A stretch of 64,000 bases of DNA from Massilia eburnea. Lineage in GTDB: Bacteria > Pseudomonadota > Gammaproteobacteria > Burkholderiales > Burkholderiaceae_D. The stretch's first letter is position 1. Each line of letters begins with the position of its first letter. Both the position numbers and the translations under genes were made by a program. The notes below the pieces were generated by a model. The model searched no databases. It saw only the letters and a list, made by a program, of their open reading frames with translations, and was not told the DNA's origin. The DNA is taken from NCBI RefSeq assembly GCF_009720745.1, contig NZ_WNKX01000001.1, positions 310,001 to 374,000 on the forward strand, in the 5' to 3' direction. Of the stretch, positions 16,757-26,639 are shown one piece after another.

Positions 16757-19700
16757 TTAGAACGAATAGCGCATCTTCACGGAATAACGCGGTCCGGACA
16801 CGAACCACGCGCGACCCATCAAACCGGTGTGCTGCTGCATCAGCTGGCGGTATTTTGCGTCGGTCAGGTTGGTGCCTTCAAAGCCAATGGAAGTCCTTTC
16901 ATTGATCTGGTAGAACAACGATGCATCCAGTTGCCCGAAGGAGTCGGCCCAGGTTGGCAACGCCCAGTGAACCACATGCTGGCCGAAAGTCGGGCTGGCC
17001 GGATTGCTGTCGGTAGCGTCGCCGCCATTGGTACCATTCACGTCGACCGCCTGCAGGTTTTTGGAGCGCCAGCTGTATGCCAGGCGGGCGGACCATGGCC
17101 CCTTGTCGTACAGCAGGGCCAGGTTGTAGGCGTTCTTCGACAGCAGCGGCAATGGCAAGTTGCTGAAAGTCTGGCCGTTGGTATCGCAGCCGTTCATGCT
17201 GGTGTTCAGGCTGTCCGTCTGGCCGCTGCCACCGCAGTAGGGCGAGAACACTGGGGTGTACAGTGTTTGCTTGCTGTCGATGTAGGTATAGTTTGCCTGC
17301 ACGCCGATGCCGGACATCCAGCCTGGCAGCTTGTCGAAGTACTGCTGGTAAGCCAGCTCGATGCCGCGCGCACGCCCCTTGGCGCCGTTCACCGGGCCAG
17401 TCACGGCAAAGTTCTGCATATTGCCCGAGACATCGGGGATCTGGTAGTTGAAGGTCTGCTTGAGGATCACGTCCTTCAGCTGCTTGTTGAACACCCCCAC
17501 AGTGAACGAGCCAACCGGCGAGAAATACCATTCCGCAGTCAAGTCGACCTGTTTCGAGGTAATCGGCTTCAGCTGCGGATTGCCTTTCGCATCGCCGGAC
17601 TGGTTGACGCTGTTGACGGTAGTTTGGCCGCCGTTGTTGGTGACGTCGATTTTCTGCGACAGCGAGGTATAGGCCTGCAACTGGTCGAAGTCCGGACGGG
17701 ACATCGCGCCGGCATAGGCGAAGCGGAACTGCAGCTTGTCGCTGGCCTTCATGCGCAGGTTCAGGCTAGGCAGCACATTGTGGTAGCTGTTCTCGAAGTC
17801 CTGTTCTGCCTGGAAGGCCGGGATCACGGCGAACGGCAGGCCGCCAACAATATTTCCGGACGGGATATTGTAGTCAGGCTTGAACGTGGTAAAGCCGTGG
17901 GCGGTCAGGTCGGTCTTGACGTAGCGCAGGCCGATATTACCGTCGATCGGATACTTCAGCTCATCGAAGCCAAAACGCACCTGGGTGTAGAAGGCCTTGG
18001 TCTTTTCGGACTGGTTGTTGGTCCCGGCAGGATCGGTGCCGAATGTGGCCGGTTTCCAGGTGCCGCAGCCGGATGCGTCGCCGTTATGCGCTTCCGCGCA
18101 CAGGATGTCGTGGTACTTATGCAGCGCGGCGTAGCTGTCCGGATAGCCGGTTGCAGTCGACACCGACGGGAATACCAGCGACGGCACCTGCATATTCTTG
18201 TTGAAGAAATTGTCGAAGGTGTGCAGCTCGGTGTTGCCGCTGAAGCGCGGATCGCCCAGGGATGCCAGCTTGTTGATGTCCCAGCCCAGCTGCCAGGGCT
18301 GGGAGATTGCCGACCAGTTGTAGCTTGGGTTGGAATTCATCGTCACCGAATCCTTGTCGGACAGGCGCACGCCGAAACGGATATCCTTCAGGAATGGATG
18401 GTCTTCGAAGTCATAGATGGCATCTCCCTTCCAGGATTTGCCGGTAGCCTTGGCCCGGTCCATGTGCTCCATGGTGAAGGCCCAGTAGTAATTCTTCGGG
18501 TCGGCAAGATAGGCCAGGTCCGCCTGGTCGAAGTTCAGGCGCGGCACGTCGCCGGTCAGGTCGACGTTCTCCTTGGCCATCTGGATGCCGGTTGCAACAG
18601 TCGAATCGAAACTGTGCGTCTTGGCCTTGATGTACTGCAGGTCGGACTTCAGGGTCCAGCGCCCGGCCGGGCGCCAGGTGATGTTCCAGGAGATATCCGT
18701 GGTATCCGATTTGCGGTTCGCGGTACGGGTGTCGCCGCCGAAGTTGATGCCGCCATCCGCTGGGTCGGTCATGGTGCCGGTCAGCAGATTGCCGTTCGGT
18801 CCATAGGTGGCGTCCGGGCTGACGTGGATGTTGTATGGACTGGCCTGGGAGAAGATCGCGTTCTCATCCCACTGCATCTGGTACTTGGACTTGAAGTACG
18901 TCAGGTGGGACTTGAGGGTGGAATCCTTCTGCCATTGCAGCGCTCCGTAATAGCCTTCGCGCTTGCGGTCGAATTGCAGGGTACGCCATTGCGCGCCTTT
19001 CGGAACCCATACGGTCTGGCCGTTGACGACGTCAGTGCGCGGATAGTAAGGCTCCACCTGGAACGCATCGGTGCGGGTGGCGCTTTCGGAATATGCCAGG
19101 TCGACCAGGGCGCCGAATTCGCCGATCGGCGTCTTCCAGCGGTTCGAGGCCAGGATCGAGGCGCCCGGCTTCTTCTTGCCGCCCAGCTCATTGTAGGTGT
19201 AGTCGGCGCTCAGTGAGACCTTGGCGCCCTTGTAGTCGAAAGGCAACGCGGTGCGCAGGTTGACCAGGCCGCCGATCGAGCCTTCGATCTGTTCCGCCGA
19301 GGGATTCTTGTACACGTCGACACCGGCCATCAGCTCGGGCGGCACGTCTTCAAAGTTAAGCGAACGGCCGCCGTTGGCTGAGAAGGAATCGCGGCCATTC
19401 AACTCGGAACGCACGTAAGTCAGGCCGCGGATGGTGACGCCGGAACCTTCCACCGAATAGTGCTCAGGGTCCCCTTTTGCCATCGTGCGGTCGATCGCCA
19501 CGCCGACGACGCGCTGCAGCACTTCGGTGATCGAGCGGTCCGGCAGTTTGCCAATATCTTCGGCGACGATGGAATCGACGATTTCGTCGGAATTGCGCTT
19601 GATGTTCTGGGCCGATTGCAGTGCTGCGCGCTGACCGGTCACCACAACTACCGATGCCTGGGGCGCCGATTCCTGGGCCATGGCGGCGCTGGCGGCGAGC

Positions 19701-19759
19701 AGTGCAAACTGGGCTGCGGCGACGGCAATGGCAGTTTTCCTGGGTTGATTCTGCATCAC
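16757..19759 (-). CDS. TonB-dependent receptor, large carbohydrate-type
   Basis: A 1000-residue outer-membrane receptor. The signal peptide (about 1-28, ending AAMAQ) leads to [18 protein letters not shown] and a plug with [20 protein letters not shown], the style of receptors for oligosaccharides described in Caulobacter and Xanthomonas. The barrel ends in MRYSF with a terminal Phe. A perfect copy of the LacI-type operator lies 101 bases upstream of its start, so it probably belongs to the regulon of the LacI protein at 13524 and would import a related glucan or glucoside. ATG 19756 is an alternative start. Confidence 0.92.
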   Translation of the reverse strand: MMQNQPRKTAIAVAAAQFALLAASAAMAQESAPQASVVVVTGQRAALQSAQNIKRNSDEIVDSIVAEDIGKLPDRSITEVLQRVVGVAIDRTMAKGDPEHYSVEGSGVTIRGLTYVRSELNGRDSFSANGGRSLNFEDVPPELMAGVDVYKNPSAEQIEGSIGGLVNLRTALPFDYKGAKVSLSADYTYNELGGKKKPGASILASNRWKTPIGEFGALVDLAYSESATRTDAFQVEPYYPRTDVVNGQTVWVPKGAQWRTLQFDRKREGYYGALQWQKDSTLKSHLTYFKSKYQMQWDENAIFSQASPYNIHVSPDATYGPNGNLLTGTMTDPADGGINFGGDTRTANRKSDTTDISWNITWRPAGRWTLKSDLQYIKAKTHSFDSTVATGIQMAKENVDLTGDVPRLNFDQADLAYLADPKNYYWAFTMEHMDRAKATGKSWKGDAIYDFEDHPFLKDIRFGVRLSDKDSVTMNSNPSYNWSAISQPWQLGWDINKLASLGDPRFSGNTELHTFDNFFNKNMQVPSLVFPSVSTATGYPDSYAALHKYHDILCAEAHNGDASGCGTWKPATFGTDPAGTNNQSEKTKAFYTQVRFGFDELKYPIDGNIGLRYVKTDLTAHGFTTFKPDYNIPSGNIVGGLPFAVIPAFQAEQDFENSYHNVLPSLNLRMKASDKLQFRFAYAGAMSRPDFDQLQAYTSLSQKIDVTNNGGQTTVNSVNQSGDAKGNPQLKPITSKQVDLTAEWYFSPVGSFTVGVFNKQLKDVILKQTFNYQIPDVSGNMQNFAVTGPVNGAKGRARGIELAYQQYFDKLPGWMSGIGVQANYTYIDSKQTLYTPVFSPYCGGSGQTDSLNTSMNGCDTNGQTFSNLPLPLLSKNAYNLALLYDKGPWSARLAYSWRSKNLQAVDVNGTNGGDATDSNPASPTFGQHVVHWALPTWADSFGQLDASLFYQINERTSIGFEGTNLTDAKYRQLMQQHTGLMGRAWFVSGPRYSVKMRYSF

Positions 19760-19859
19760 TCTTGGTCTCCTCGTTTTTATGCTACACAGTGGCTCTCCAC
19801 GAAGTAGTCACAGTTTGCTTTCCGAAAAACGCCCAAGCAATTATGAAATTCACCAAAAA

Positions 19860-19873
19860 TGAAAACGTTTTCA
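19860..19873. promoter_or_regulatory. LacI-type operator between TonB receptor and hydrolase-like gene
   Basis: TGAAAACGTTTTCA, identical to the palindrome at 11851-11864. It lies 101 bases upstream of the TonB receptor start and 137 bases upstream of the divergent hydrolase-like gene, so it could control either or both. Confidence 0.75.
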
Positions 19874-20009
19874 TGCAACCACGGGGGAAATGCCTCCATC
19901 AATGTGGCCCGGAAACAACAGGCTGGCTGTTGCCCGGACCGTAGTACCGCCGGCGCGATGCTTTCCCCTTATGCTAATCTTGCCATTCCTGCAAATCGGA
20001 AAGGCAACC

Positions 20010-21035
20010 GTGAAAGCATTGCTCATCGTTACCGCCAGTGCCCTGCCGCTGGCGGGCCTGGCTTCGCAGCAATTCGATGTTTCGTCCGCCCCGGGCATTA
20101 CCCTGGCCGTGACGGAAGTCGGGCAGCATCACGGCAAGCGCCCTCTCCTGCTGGTGCATGGCGCACGCGTCAGCTCCAAGCCTTCTTTTGACTTGCCCGT
20201 GCCCGGCGGCTCGCTTGCCGCCGATCTGGCGAAACGGGGCTTTGATGTCTATACGCTGGACGTGCGTGGCTACGGCGCGTCGACGCGCCCGGCTGAGATG
20301 TCGCTGGCGCCGACTACCGGGGCAGCACTGGTGCGGACTAATGCCGCCGTTGAGGATATCGATGCGGCGGTGGATTATGTGCGCCGGCGCAGCGGTGGCG
20401 CCAAGGTGGCGCTGCTTGGATGGGCCACTGGGGGGCAATGGGTCGGGCATTATGCGACCCTGCACTCGCCGAAACTGAGCGCTGTGATCATGTTGAACAG
20501 CCTGTATCGCGGGACTTCGCCGCATCCCTTGATCGGACGCGGCACGGCAATGGAGGACAAGCAGCATCCCGGCGCATACAGCAATGCCGCGTGCGGCAAT
20601 TACCGGCTGACTGACGCGGCATCCATATTGGGGCCTTGGGATCGCACGCTTGGCGAAGAAAAGAACCGTGCGCGCGATCCCGCGGTGGCAAAAGCTTACG
20701 TCGATGCTGCGCTGGATAGCGACGCCACCAGCAGCCAGCGGGAGCCCCGCAGCTTCCGTGCGCCATGCGGAGCGATGGAGGACAGTTTCTACCTCGCGAC
20801 CGGGCGCCAGCTATGGGACGCTTCGCTGATCACGGCGCCGGTGCTGGCTATCGCGGGCGAGAAGGATTTCTGGTCGCGCCCGGAAGACATGCAGAACTTG
20901 CAGGCCGACCTGGTGCATTCTCCGGCAGTACGCATGGTGCGCATTCCCAACGCGACCCATTTCCTGCATTTGGAATGGCCGGCGCGCGGCCGGGCGCAGC
21001 TTATCGATGAAGTGGACGGCTTCGTGCCGCGCTAA
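20010..21035 (+). CDS. Alpha/beta-hydrolase-fold protein with alanine at the nucleophile position
   Basis: A 341-residue protein. GTG 20010 is preferred because GGAAAGG lies just upstream and the product starts with a signal peptide (KALLIVTASALPLAGLA); ATG 19971 is an alternative. The fold signature is clear: LLLVHGARVSSKPSF, LDVRGYGAS, GEKDFW (acid) and NATHFLHLEW (His). The nucleophile elbow, however, reads GWATGG, with Ala139 (codon 20424-20426, GCC) where the serine of GxSxG should be. It may be catalytically dead or use another chemistry. It could be LacI-regulated with the divergent TonB receptor. Confidence 0.8.
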   Translation: MKALLIVTASALPLAGLASQQFDVSSAPGITLAVTEVGQHHGKRPLLLVHGARVSSKPSFDLPVPGGSLAADLAKRGFDVYTLDVRGYGASTRPAEMSLAPTTGAALVRTNAAVEDIDAAVDYVRRRSGGAKVALLGWATGGQWVGHYATLHSPKLSAVIMLNSLYRGTSPHPLIGRGTAMEDKQHPGAYSNAACGNYRLTDAASILGPWDRTLGEEKNRARDPAVAKAYVDAALDSDATSSQREPRSFRAPCGAMEDSFYLATGRQLWDASLITAPVLAIAGEKDFWSRPEDMQNLQADLVHSPAVRMVRIPNATHFLHLEWPARGRAQLIDEVDGFVPR

Positions 21036-21109
21036 GCGTTGGCAAAGCCGATGACAAGCATCGCGTTGGTAAGGGAAGTCTTGAAAAACAGAGCCAGCGA
21101 TCCGTCTCG

Positions 21110-23161
21110 CTAAGCGCTGGCGGCGATGGGTTCCGGCGGCGCCCAGTTCTGCAGCAGGGCGCGCTCGAATTCCAGGGATGGCAAGGGACGCGAGAACAGG
21201 TAGCCTTGCACTTCATCGCAGCCGGAATCCTTGAGGAAGGCCAGTTGTTCGGCCGTCTCCACGCCTTCGGCGATGACTTTGTGCTTCAGCTGCTGGGCAA
21301 TGCTGATGATGGTGCTGGCGATGGCGCAGTCGTTGGTGTCGACCGGGATGCCGGTTGTGAAGGAGCGGTCGATCTTCAGCGTGTCGATCGGGAACCGCTT
21401 CAGGTAGGACAGGCTGGAATAGCCAGTGCCGAAATCGTCCAGCGATAGCGCAATGCCTTCTGCAGTCAGGCGGTCCATGATGCCGATCACTCGCTCGATA
21501 TTGTGCATCAGCGTCGATTCGGTGATTTCCAGTTCGAGCCAGCTTGGCTCCAGGCCGTAACGCTGCAAGGTTTCCATCACACGGCCAGGCAGCGCGGAAG
21601 TGAACTCGCGCGCCGATACGTTGACCGCCAGGCGGATCGGCGGCAAGCCTTTCTCTTTCCACGCCTGCGCCTGCGCGCAAGCCGCTTCCAGCACCCATTC
21701 GCCGACCTGCACCACCAGCCCGGTGGCTTCGGCCAAGGGGATGAATTCAGCCGGCGGCACCAGGCCGCGTTCGGGATGCTTCCAGCGCACCAGCGCTTCG
21801 GCGCCGATGATCTTGCCGCTGCTGATCTCATACTTTGGCTGGTAATGCAGCAGCAGCTGTCCATTGCCGAGCGCCTGGCGCAGGCCCGATTCGATGCGCA
21901 TGCGTTCCTGCATGCCCTTGTTCATGTCCTGGCTGTAGAAGGCGATATGCTCGCCATCGGTCGAGGCGTTCTGCTTGGCGCGGTACATGGCGATATCGGC
22001 CAGGCGCAGCAGGGTTTCCGCGTCGTTGCCATCCTGCGGGTAGACGCTGATGCCGATGGAGGCGCTGACCCGCAGGTCGTGGCCATCGATCAGGAATGGC
22101 TCGTTGAGCGCGTCCAGCAGCTTGTTGGCCACCATGCTTGCTTCGTAATGCTGGTGGATGTCGAACAGGCCGACTGCGAATTCGTCGCCGGACAGGCGCG
22201 CCACCACGTCCTGGTCGCGCAGGGCGAGGCGGAAGCGCTGCGAGACTTCGCGCAGCAGCGCGTCGCCCACCGTGCGGCCCAGGGTGTCGTTGATCAGTTT
22301 GAAGCGGTTCAAGTCGATAAACATCACGCAGCCATGGCCGTGGCTGCGCAGGGCTACCGTCAGGGCCTGGTCCACCAGCTTGGTCAGCAGCGAGCGGTTG
22401 GGCATGCCCGTCAGCGCGTCGTAGTAGGCCAGGTGGTGGATGCGCTCCTCCGCCTGCTTGCGTTCAGTGATGTCGGTCAGGTAGGCGATCAGGCCGATCG
22501 AGCGGTCTTCCATATCGCACAGCGGCGATAGCGACAGGCTGGCCCAGAATACTTCGCCATTCTTTTTCTTGCGGCGCACTTCCATCAGGCGGCCGCCCTG
22601 CTCCAAAAAGGCGTCGTCAAAGGTTTCGTCTTCGTCGTCGTAGAGGAAGATGATGTTGCGGCCGATGGCTTCCACCGCCGAATAGCCGAACAGGCGCTCG
22701 GCGCCCTTGTTCCAGCTGGTGATGAAGCCGTTCAGGTCCATGGTCAGCACCGACTCGTGGATCTGGTCGAGGATTTGCGACTGGTGCTGCAGGCGCGCCT
22801 CCACCTGCACGTAGGCGTGGGTGGTGCGCTGCGCAACCGAGTGCACTTGCAGCACGCTGGCGGCCAGGCTGGCCAGGCTGGCCAGGTGCTGCCTGCTGGC
22901 GTCGGAATAGGCATCGCGGCCGGAGACTTCGAAGCGGCCAAAGTACTGGCTGTCGAACTGGATCAGCTGCGACAGGCCGGTTTCCCAGCCTGGCAGGCCG
23001 GTGGCCGGCGTCATATCGCGCGGCACGTAGCGGCCATGCGGGCTGCCGGTCACTTCGCGCGCAATGCGGCCCAGCTCTTCCACCAGCGCGGGGCCGCGCA
23101 TGCGCAAGACCGCATCGCAGACGGCGGCGCTGCTGGCGAGGAAGTCGACTGGCCCGTGCAT
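21110..23161 (-). CDS. PAS-GGDEF-EAL cyclic-di-GMP protein
   Basis: A 683-residue cytoplasmic protein starting at ATG 23161, which follows the HDOD gene stop by 2 bases with AGGA upstream; the longer frame would overlap that gene. Order: N-terminal region of unknown type (1-150), PAS/PAC sensor (about 155-270, FITSWNKGAERLFGYS), GGDEF domain with the active-site variant SGDEF (near 325), and EAL domain with EAL (near 452), [16 protein letters not shown] and ETAEQ. The phosphodiesterase residues look intact; SGDEF can be active in known cyclases. It probably adjusts c-di-GMP in response to a PAS-sensed cue. Confidence 0.92.
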   Translation of the reverse strand: MHGPVDFLASSAAVCDAVLRMRGPALVEELGRIAREVTGSPHGRYVPRDMTPATGLPGWETGLSQLIQFDSQYFGRFEVSGRDAYSDASRQHLASLASLAASVLQVHSVAQRTTHAYVQVEARLQHQSQILDQIHESVLTMDLNGFITSWNKGAERLFGYSAVEAIGRNIIFLYDDEDETFDDAFLEQGGRLMEVRRKKKNGEVFWASLSLSPLCDMEDRSIGLIAYLTDITERKQAEERIHHLAYYDALTGMPNRSLLTKLVDQALTVALRSHGHGCVMFIDLNRFKLINDTLGRTVGDALLREVSQRFRLALRDQDVVARLSGDEFAVGLFDIHQHYEASMVANKLLDALNEPFLIDGHDLRVSASIGISVYPQDGNDAETLLRLADIAMYRAKQNASTDGEHIAFYSQDMNKGMQERMRIESGLRQALGNGQLLLHYQPKYEISSGKIIGAEALVRWKHPERGLVPPAEFIPLAEATGLVVQVGEWVLEAACAQAQAWKEKGLPPIRLAVNVSAREFTSALPGRVMETLQRYGLEPSWLELEITESTLMHNIERVIGIMDRLTAEGIALSLDDFGTGYSSLSYLKRFPIDTLKIDRSFTTGIPVDTNDCAIASTIISIAQQLKHKVIAEGVETAEQLAFLKDSGCDEVQGYLFSRPLPSLEFERALLQNWAPPEPIAASA

Positions 23162-23163
23162 GC

Positions 23164-24330
23164 TTACACGTTCCTGCTGACTTGCAGCGCCCATTGGTAG
23201 GCCTGCAGCAGGCTGCGCCAATAGGTTTCGTTGTCGATGCCGACGTCGCGCAGCGCGCTCGCTTGCGGCTCGTGCATTTCGGCCAGCGCCAGCATTTCGC
23301 CCAGTTCGCCGCTGCGGTCCAGCAAGGCCGCCACCACGTCCAGGTCCAGGTTCAGGGCCGACACGATTTCGGCCATCGGCATGGCCAGCAGCACGTCGAG
23401 CAGCGAGAAGACGCCAACCAGGAAAGCCTGGTCCTGCTCGTCACGGTCGCCATCGCGCAGCTTGCACAGCGATTCCATTTGCGCGGCGCGCAGGGCAGCC
23501 AGCGGCAACAAGGGATTTGCCGGACCATCCGTCTGCTGTCGCGCATACAGCAGCAGCTGCAGCCAGCGTTGCAGCTGGCGGCGGCCCAGCAGGTTGATGG
23601 CCTGGCCGAAGTTGTGGATTGGCTTGCTGTTTGGCGCGAAAGCGGCAGAATTCACCAGCTTGAGAAGCTGGAATGAGAGCGCCGGGTCTTGTTTCAGCAG
23701 GGTTTCCAGTTCGCGCGAATCGGCATCCTGGGCCAGCAGGCCAAGCAGGGCAAGCAGGCGTTTGCGGCTGGTGCCGTCGCCCTGCCCGGCATCGTGCTCT
23801 TTCACGCGCGGCAGTTCGCCGCGGAACAAGGTGAAGCCGGCTTTGCGGCATTCGCCGGCGCGGACTTCGTCCGTCGCATTGCGCGCCAGGTGCGGGCCGG
23901 GCAGTGTCAGCATCGCGAGCGCAGTTGGCAGCGTTTCGGCGCAATCGACATCGAGCCCGCGGATGCCGGCCTGCGCGGCGGTGATGCCTGCCTCGCCATC
24001 GGCCAGCAGGCGCAGGCCACGGTCGGCCAGCCGCTTGCAGTGCTTTTGTACCGCGTCATCGGACAACAGCGCGGCCGGGACGGTGCATACCATCCGCTCC
24101 AGCGGCAAGCCTTCCAGTTGCGCCGCATCGACTGCGAGCGGATCGGCGAGGGGAATGAAGTATTCGAGCGAACCCAGTTCGTCGGATTCAGGACAGCGGA
24201 GAAGCGCTTGCAGCGCCGGCAACGAGGCGGCGCCAGGCATTTGAAACGCCAGTCCTACCCAATGGTTCTGGGTATTCAGGACAGGTTTGATTCCCACCAG
24301 CGGAAACGAATTCGGATCTGACGCAACCAT
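23164..24330 (-). CDS. HDOD-domain protein with degenerate EAL-like N-terminus
   Basis: A 388-residue protein built like YuxH-type EAL-HDOD proteins. Residues 1 to about 175 have the secondary-structure rhythm of an EAL domain but none of its catalytic motifs; residues about 190-385 form the HDOD domain (LLKLVNSAAFAPNSKPI, NLLGRRQLQRWLQLLLYA), an HD-like fold lacking metal ligands and usually a signalling scaffold. It is the first gene of a two-gene unit with the GGDEF-EAL gene, so it likely works in the same c-di-GMP circuit. Confidence 0.82.
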   Translation of the reverse strand: MVASDPNSFPLVGIKPVLNTQNHWVGLAFQMPGAASLPALQALLRCPESDELGSLEYFIPLADPLAVDAAQLEGLPLERMVCTVPAALLSDDAVQKHCKRLADRGLRLLADGEAGITAAQAGIRGLDVDCAETLPTALAMLTLPGPHLARNATDEVRAGECRKAGFTLFRGELPRVKEHDAGQGDGTSRKRLLALLGLLAQDADSRELETLLKQDPALSFQLLKLVNSAAFAPNSKPIHNFGQAINLLGRRQLQRWLQLLLYARQQTDGPANPLLPLAALRAAQMESLCKLRDGDRDEQDQAFLVGVFSLLDVLLAMPMAEIVSALNLDLDVVAALLDRSGELGEMLALAEMHEPQASALRDVGIDNETYWRSLLQAYQWALQVSRNV

Positions 24331-24354
24331 CGGAATCTCGGTGTGGTAATGCTA

Positions 24355-24393
24355 ACAATGGTAAATGGTTTATTGATGTAAAGCAACCATTGT
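24355..24393. promoter_or_regulatory. Inverted repeat upstream of the HDOD/GGDEF-EAL operon
   Basis: ACAATGGT (24355-24362) and ACCATTGT (24386-24393) are exact complements with an inner GGTT/AACC pair, 24-63 bases before the HDOD start. The position fits an operator or a 5' leader hairpin. Confidence 0.35.
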
Positions 24394-24534
24394 GCGCACG
24401 GGTCACACCTGTGTTACAAGACTCGAGGAATATAGCAGAAATTGTCCAAAAGTCAGGTTTCGCGTTGTAGAGGACGCAATCGAATTGCCTGATTTGTACC
24501 AGGAACGATACATTAATGTCTAATTTTGCAAGGC

Positions 24535-25152
24535 TTACTTGTCGAATTGTGCGTGTTGCACCGCAAACTTGATCAATTCTGCCTGTCCTTCGATGCCGAG
24601 CTTGCGTTTGATGTTGAGGCGGTGCGTTTCCACCGTCCGCACGCTCAGGTCCAGTTCACGTGCGATGTGCTTGTTCGATTCGCCGTTGGCCAGGTGGCGC
24701 AGCACTTCCGCCTCGCGCGTGGTGAGCTGGTTATCCTGCGACATGGGCTTGGCCAGTTGCTGCGCCAGGTTGGCGCTGTAGTAGATGCCGCCCGCCATCA
24801 CGGTTTCAATGGCGATCACAATGTCCTTGCCCGGCGCGTCTTTCAGCACGTAGCCGCGGGCGCCGGCCTGGATGGCCTGGGTCACGTATTCCAGCTTGTC
24901 GTGCATGGACAGGATCAGCACCGCAATCTGGGGGAACTGCTGCTTGAACAGCGCGGTGGCCTCGATACCGTTGGTGCCGCGCATATTGATGTCCATCAGG
25001 ACCAGGTCGGGATTGTGCTGGCGCGCGGCTTCCAGCGCTTCCGCGGCGCTGCCCGCCTCGCCCACTACTTCAAATTGCGCCATGGCTTCCAGGCGCGCGC
25101 GCAAACCGTCGCGCACAAGGGGGTGGTCGTCGACCAACAGGATCCGGGTCAT
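24535..25152 (-). CDS. NarL/FixJ-type response regulator beside cstA
   Basis: A 205-residue two-domain regulator. The receiver domain has the acidic pair DD (8-9), phospho-acceptor Asp54 (LVLMDINM) and Lys104 (GYVLKDA); the C-terminal LuxR-type HTH (about 140-200) includes LTTREAEVLRHLANGESNKH and VRTVETHR. Its start overlaps the kinase stop by 4 bases, so the pair is translationally coupled. The kinase-regulator unit is divergent from cstA, which is the likely target. Confidence 0.92.
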   Translation of the reverse strand: MTRILLVDDHPLVRDGLRARLEAMAQFEVVGEAGSAAEALEAARQHNPDLVLMDINMRGTNGIEATALFKQQFPQIAVLILSMHDKLEYVTQAIQAGARGYVLKDAPGKDIVIAIETVMAGGIYYSANLAQQLAKPMSQDNQLTTREAEVLRHLANGESNKHIARELDLSVRTVETHRLNIKRKLGIEGQAELIKFAVQHAQFDK

Positions 25153-26510
25153 TGCTTGCCTCTGTTATCTACACGGGCCAGCACGGTGGTGCCGGCCGGC
25201 GAGGATTCGATGCGGAACTGGCCGCCGATCGCCTCCATCCGCTCCATCATATTCCGTAATCCGATGCCGCGCTTCGGGTGGCTGGCGATGCCCTGCGCAT
25301 CGAAGCCGCCGCCATTGTCGGCAATGCGCAGCGTGACGCCTTCGGCATCGCCTTCCAGGTCGATGGTGATGCGGGTGGCGCCGGCGTGGCGCTCGATATT
25401 GGTCAGTGCTTCCTGGGCGATGCGGAACAGTACCGTGTTGGCCACGTCCGGCAGGCGGTCGGTGCAGCCGCCGGCGGCAAAGGCCACTTCCACGCCGATG
25501 TGTTCGCGGAATTCGGCGGACAGGTGGTCCAGCGCGGCGGCCAGGCCCAGGTCGTCCAGGATGGCGGGGCGCAGGTTGTGCGAAATGCGGCGCACTTCGC
25601 CCAGCACATTGTTCAACTGTTCGGCCGTGTGCTCGAAGGCTGCCTTGGCCTTGTCCTGCTGCGCCGGATTGCCGAGACGGATGATGCCGGCCTCGATCTG
25701 CAGCTTGATCGACACCAGCCACTGGCTGATGCCGTCGTGCAGGTCGCGCGACAGGCGCGCCCTCTCCTCTTCCTGCGATTCGACTACGCGCTGCGCCAGA
25801 ACTTTCAGCTTGGCGTCGGCCACACGGTATTCGCGGATGTTCAGCGCCAGCCCGGAAACGCCGACCGCCACCAGCGCCAGCGCCGCAATGGCCGCCATCC
25901 ACAGCAAGGTATTGCGGATGTTGCCGCGCTGCTGTTCATCCACCTTGGCCAGCGCCGCATCCACGTCGTCCAGGTAAATGCCGGTGCCCAGCATCCAGCC
26001 CCATTCCGGCAGCGCGACCACATAGCCAAGCTTGGGCGCCGACTTGTGGGTGGAAGGCTTGACCCAGTTGTAGCGCTCCAGCCCGCCCCCTTCCCGCGCA
26101 CGGGCCAGCAGGCGCTGGATGGTGGGGTTGCCCTCATCGTCCTTCAGCATGAACAGGTTCTGGCCCACCAACTCCGGCTGGCGCGGGTGCATCAGCGAGT
26201 TACCCTGCATGTCGTAGACGAAGAAGTAACCGTCATCGCCGAAACTCAGGGTGGAAAGGATGCGCTTCGCTTCATCGAGCGTCGCCTGGTCCTTGCGGCC
26301 GGACTGCACCAGGTGGGCGATGGAGTGGTTGGCCAGCGTGACGTAGTGCTTGAGCTCCGCTTCCTTGCTGGCCAGGTAAGCCTGCTGGATGGTGTCGCGC
26401 TGCTGCTGGGCGAGCGTGACCGCCTGGTAGCGCACCGCGATGGCGATCGCGCACAGGGCCAGGATCAGGGGCGCGATGGCCAGGAAGAGGAACTTTTGCC
26501 GCAGCTTCAT
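25149..26510 (-). CDS. Cache-domain sensor histidine kinase
   Basis: A 453-residue membrane kinase. ATG 26510 (MKLRQKFLFLAIAPLILALC) is preferred because it opens directly with the first transmembrane helix; upstream residues are an Arg-rich artefact of the divergent promoter. A periplasmic single Cache domain (about 35-190, DDGYFFVYDMQGNSLMHPRQ) is followed by a second membrane helix (near 210-232), a HisKA_3 dimerisation box with the phospho-His in SRDLHDGISQWL, and an HATPase domain with DNGGGFDAQG. Cache domains of this kind bind small organic acids; with cstA next door, pyruvate or a related acid is a reasonable guess. Confidence 0.9.
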   Translation of the reverse strand: MKLRQKFLFLAIAPLILALCAIAIAVRYQAVTLAQQQRDTIQQAYLASKEAELKHYVTLANHSIAHLVQSGRKDQATLDEAKRILSTLSFGDDGYFFVYDMQGNSLMHPRQPELVGQNLFMLKDDEGNPTIQRLLARAREGGGLERYNWVKPSTHKSAPKLGYVVALPEWGWMLGTGIYLDDVDAALAKVDEQQRGNIRNTLLWMAAIAALALVAVGVSGLALNIREYRVADAKLKVLAQRVVESQEEERARLSRDLHDGISQWLVSIKLQIEAGIIRLGNPAQQDKAKAAFEHTAEQLNNVLGEVRRISHNLRPAILDDLGLAAALDHLSAEFREHIGVEVAFAAGGCTDRLPDVANTVLFRIAQEALTNIERHAGATRITIDLEGDAEGVTLRIADNGGGFDAQGIASHPKRGIGLRNMMERMEAIGGQFRIESSPAGTTVLARVDNRGKQ

Positions 26511-26544
26511 GCGGCGATTGTAAGCCCGGCGCCGCCTGCGTGTC

Positions 26545-26575
26545 CTACGTAGTTCTACGCACCGGCTTTGCGTAG
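26545..26575. promoter_or_regulatory. Candidate response-regulator sites between kinase and cstA
   Basis: The palindrome CTACGTAG (26545-26552) is followed by CTACGCA and TGCGTAG (26555-26561 and 26569-26575), a 7-bp inverted repeat with a 7-base spacer. The cluster lies in the 129-base region between the divergent kinase and cstA starts, where a NarL-type regulator would be expected to bind. Confidence 0.45.
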
Positions 26576-26639
26576 TGGTGCGCTTGTGACAGATATTCAA
26601 ATCCTGAATACTGGGCATTCATCCTTGGAGGAGACCCCG

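Noticed and set aside
16829..19216. A 795-codon plus-strand open frame opposite the second TonB receptor
   Set aside because: Same reasoning: no recognisable domain and complete overlap with a clear receptor gene.
21110..23161. Calling the SGDEF variant an inactive cyclase
   Set aside because: SGDEF is tolerated in some active diguanylate cyclases, so inactivity cannot be claimed from this change alone.
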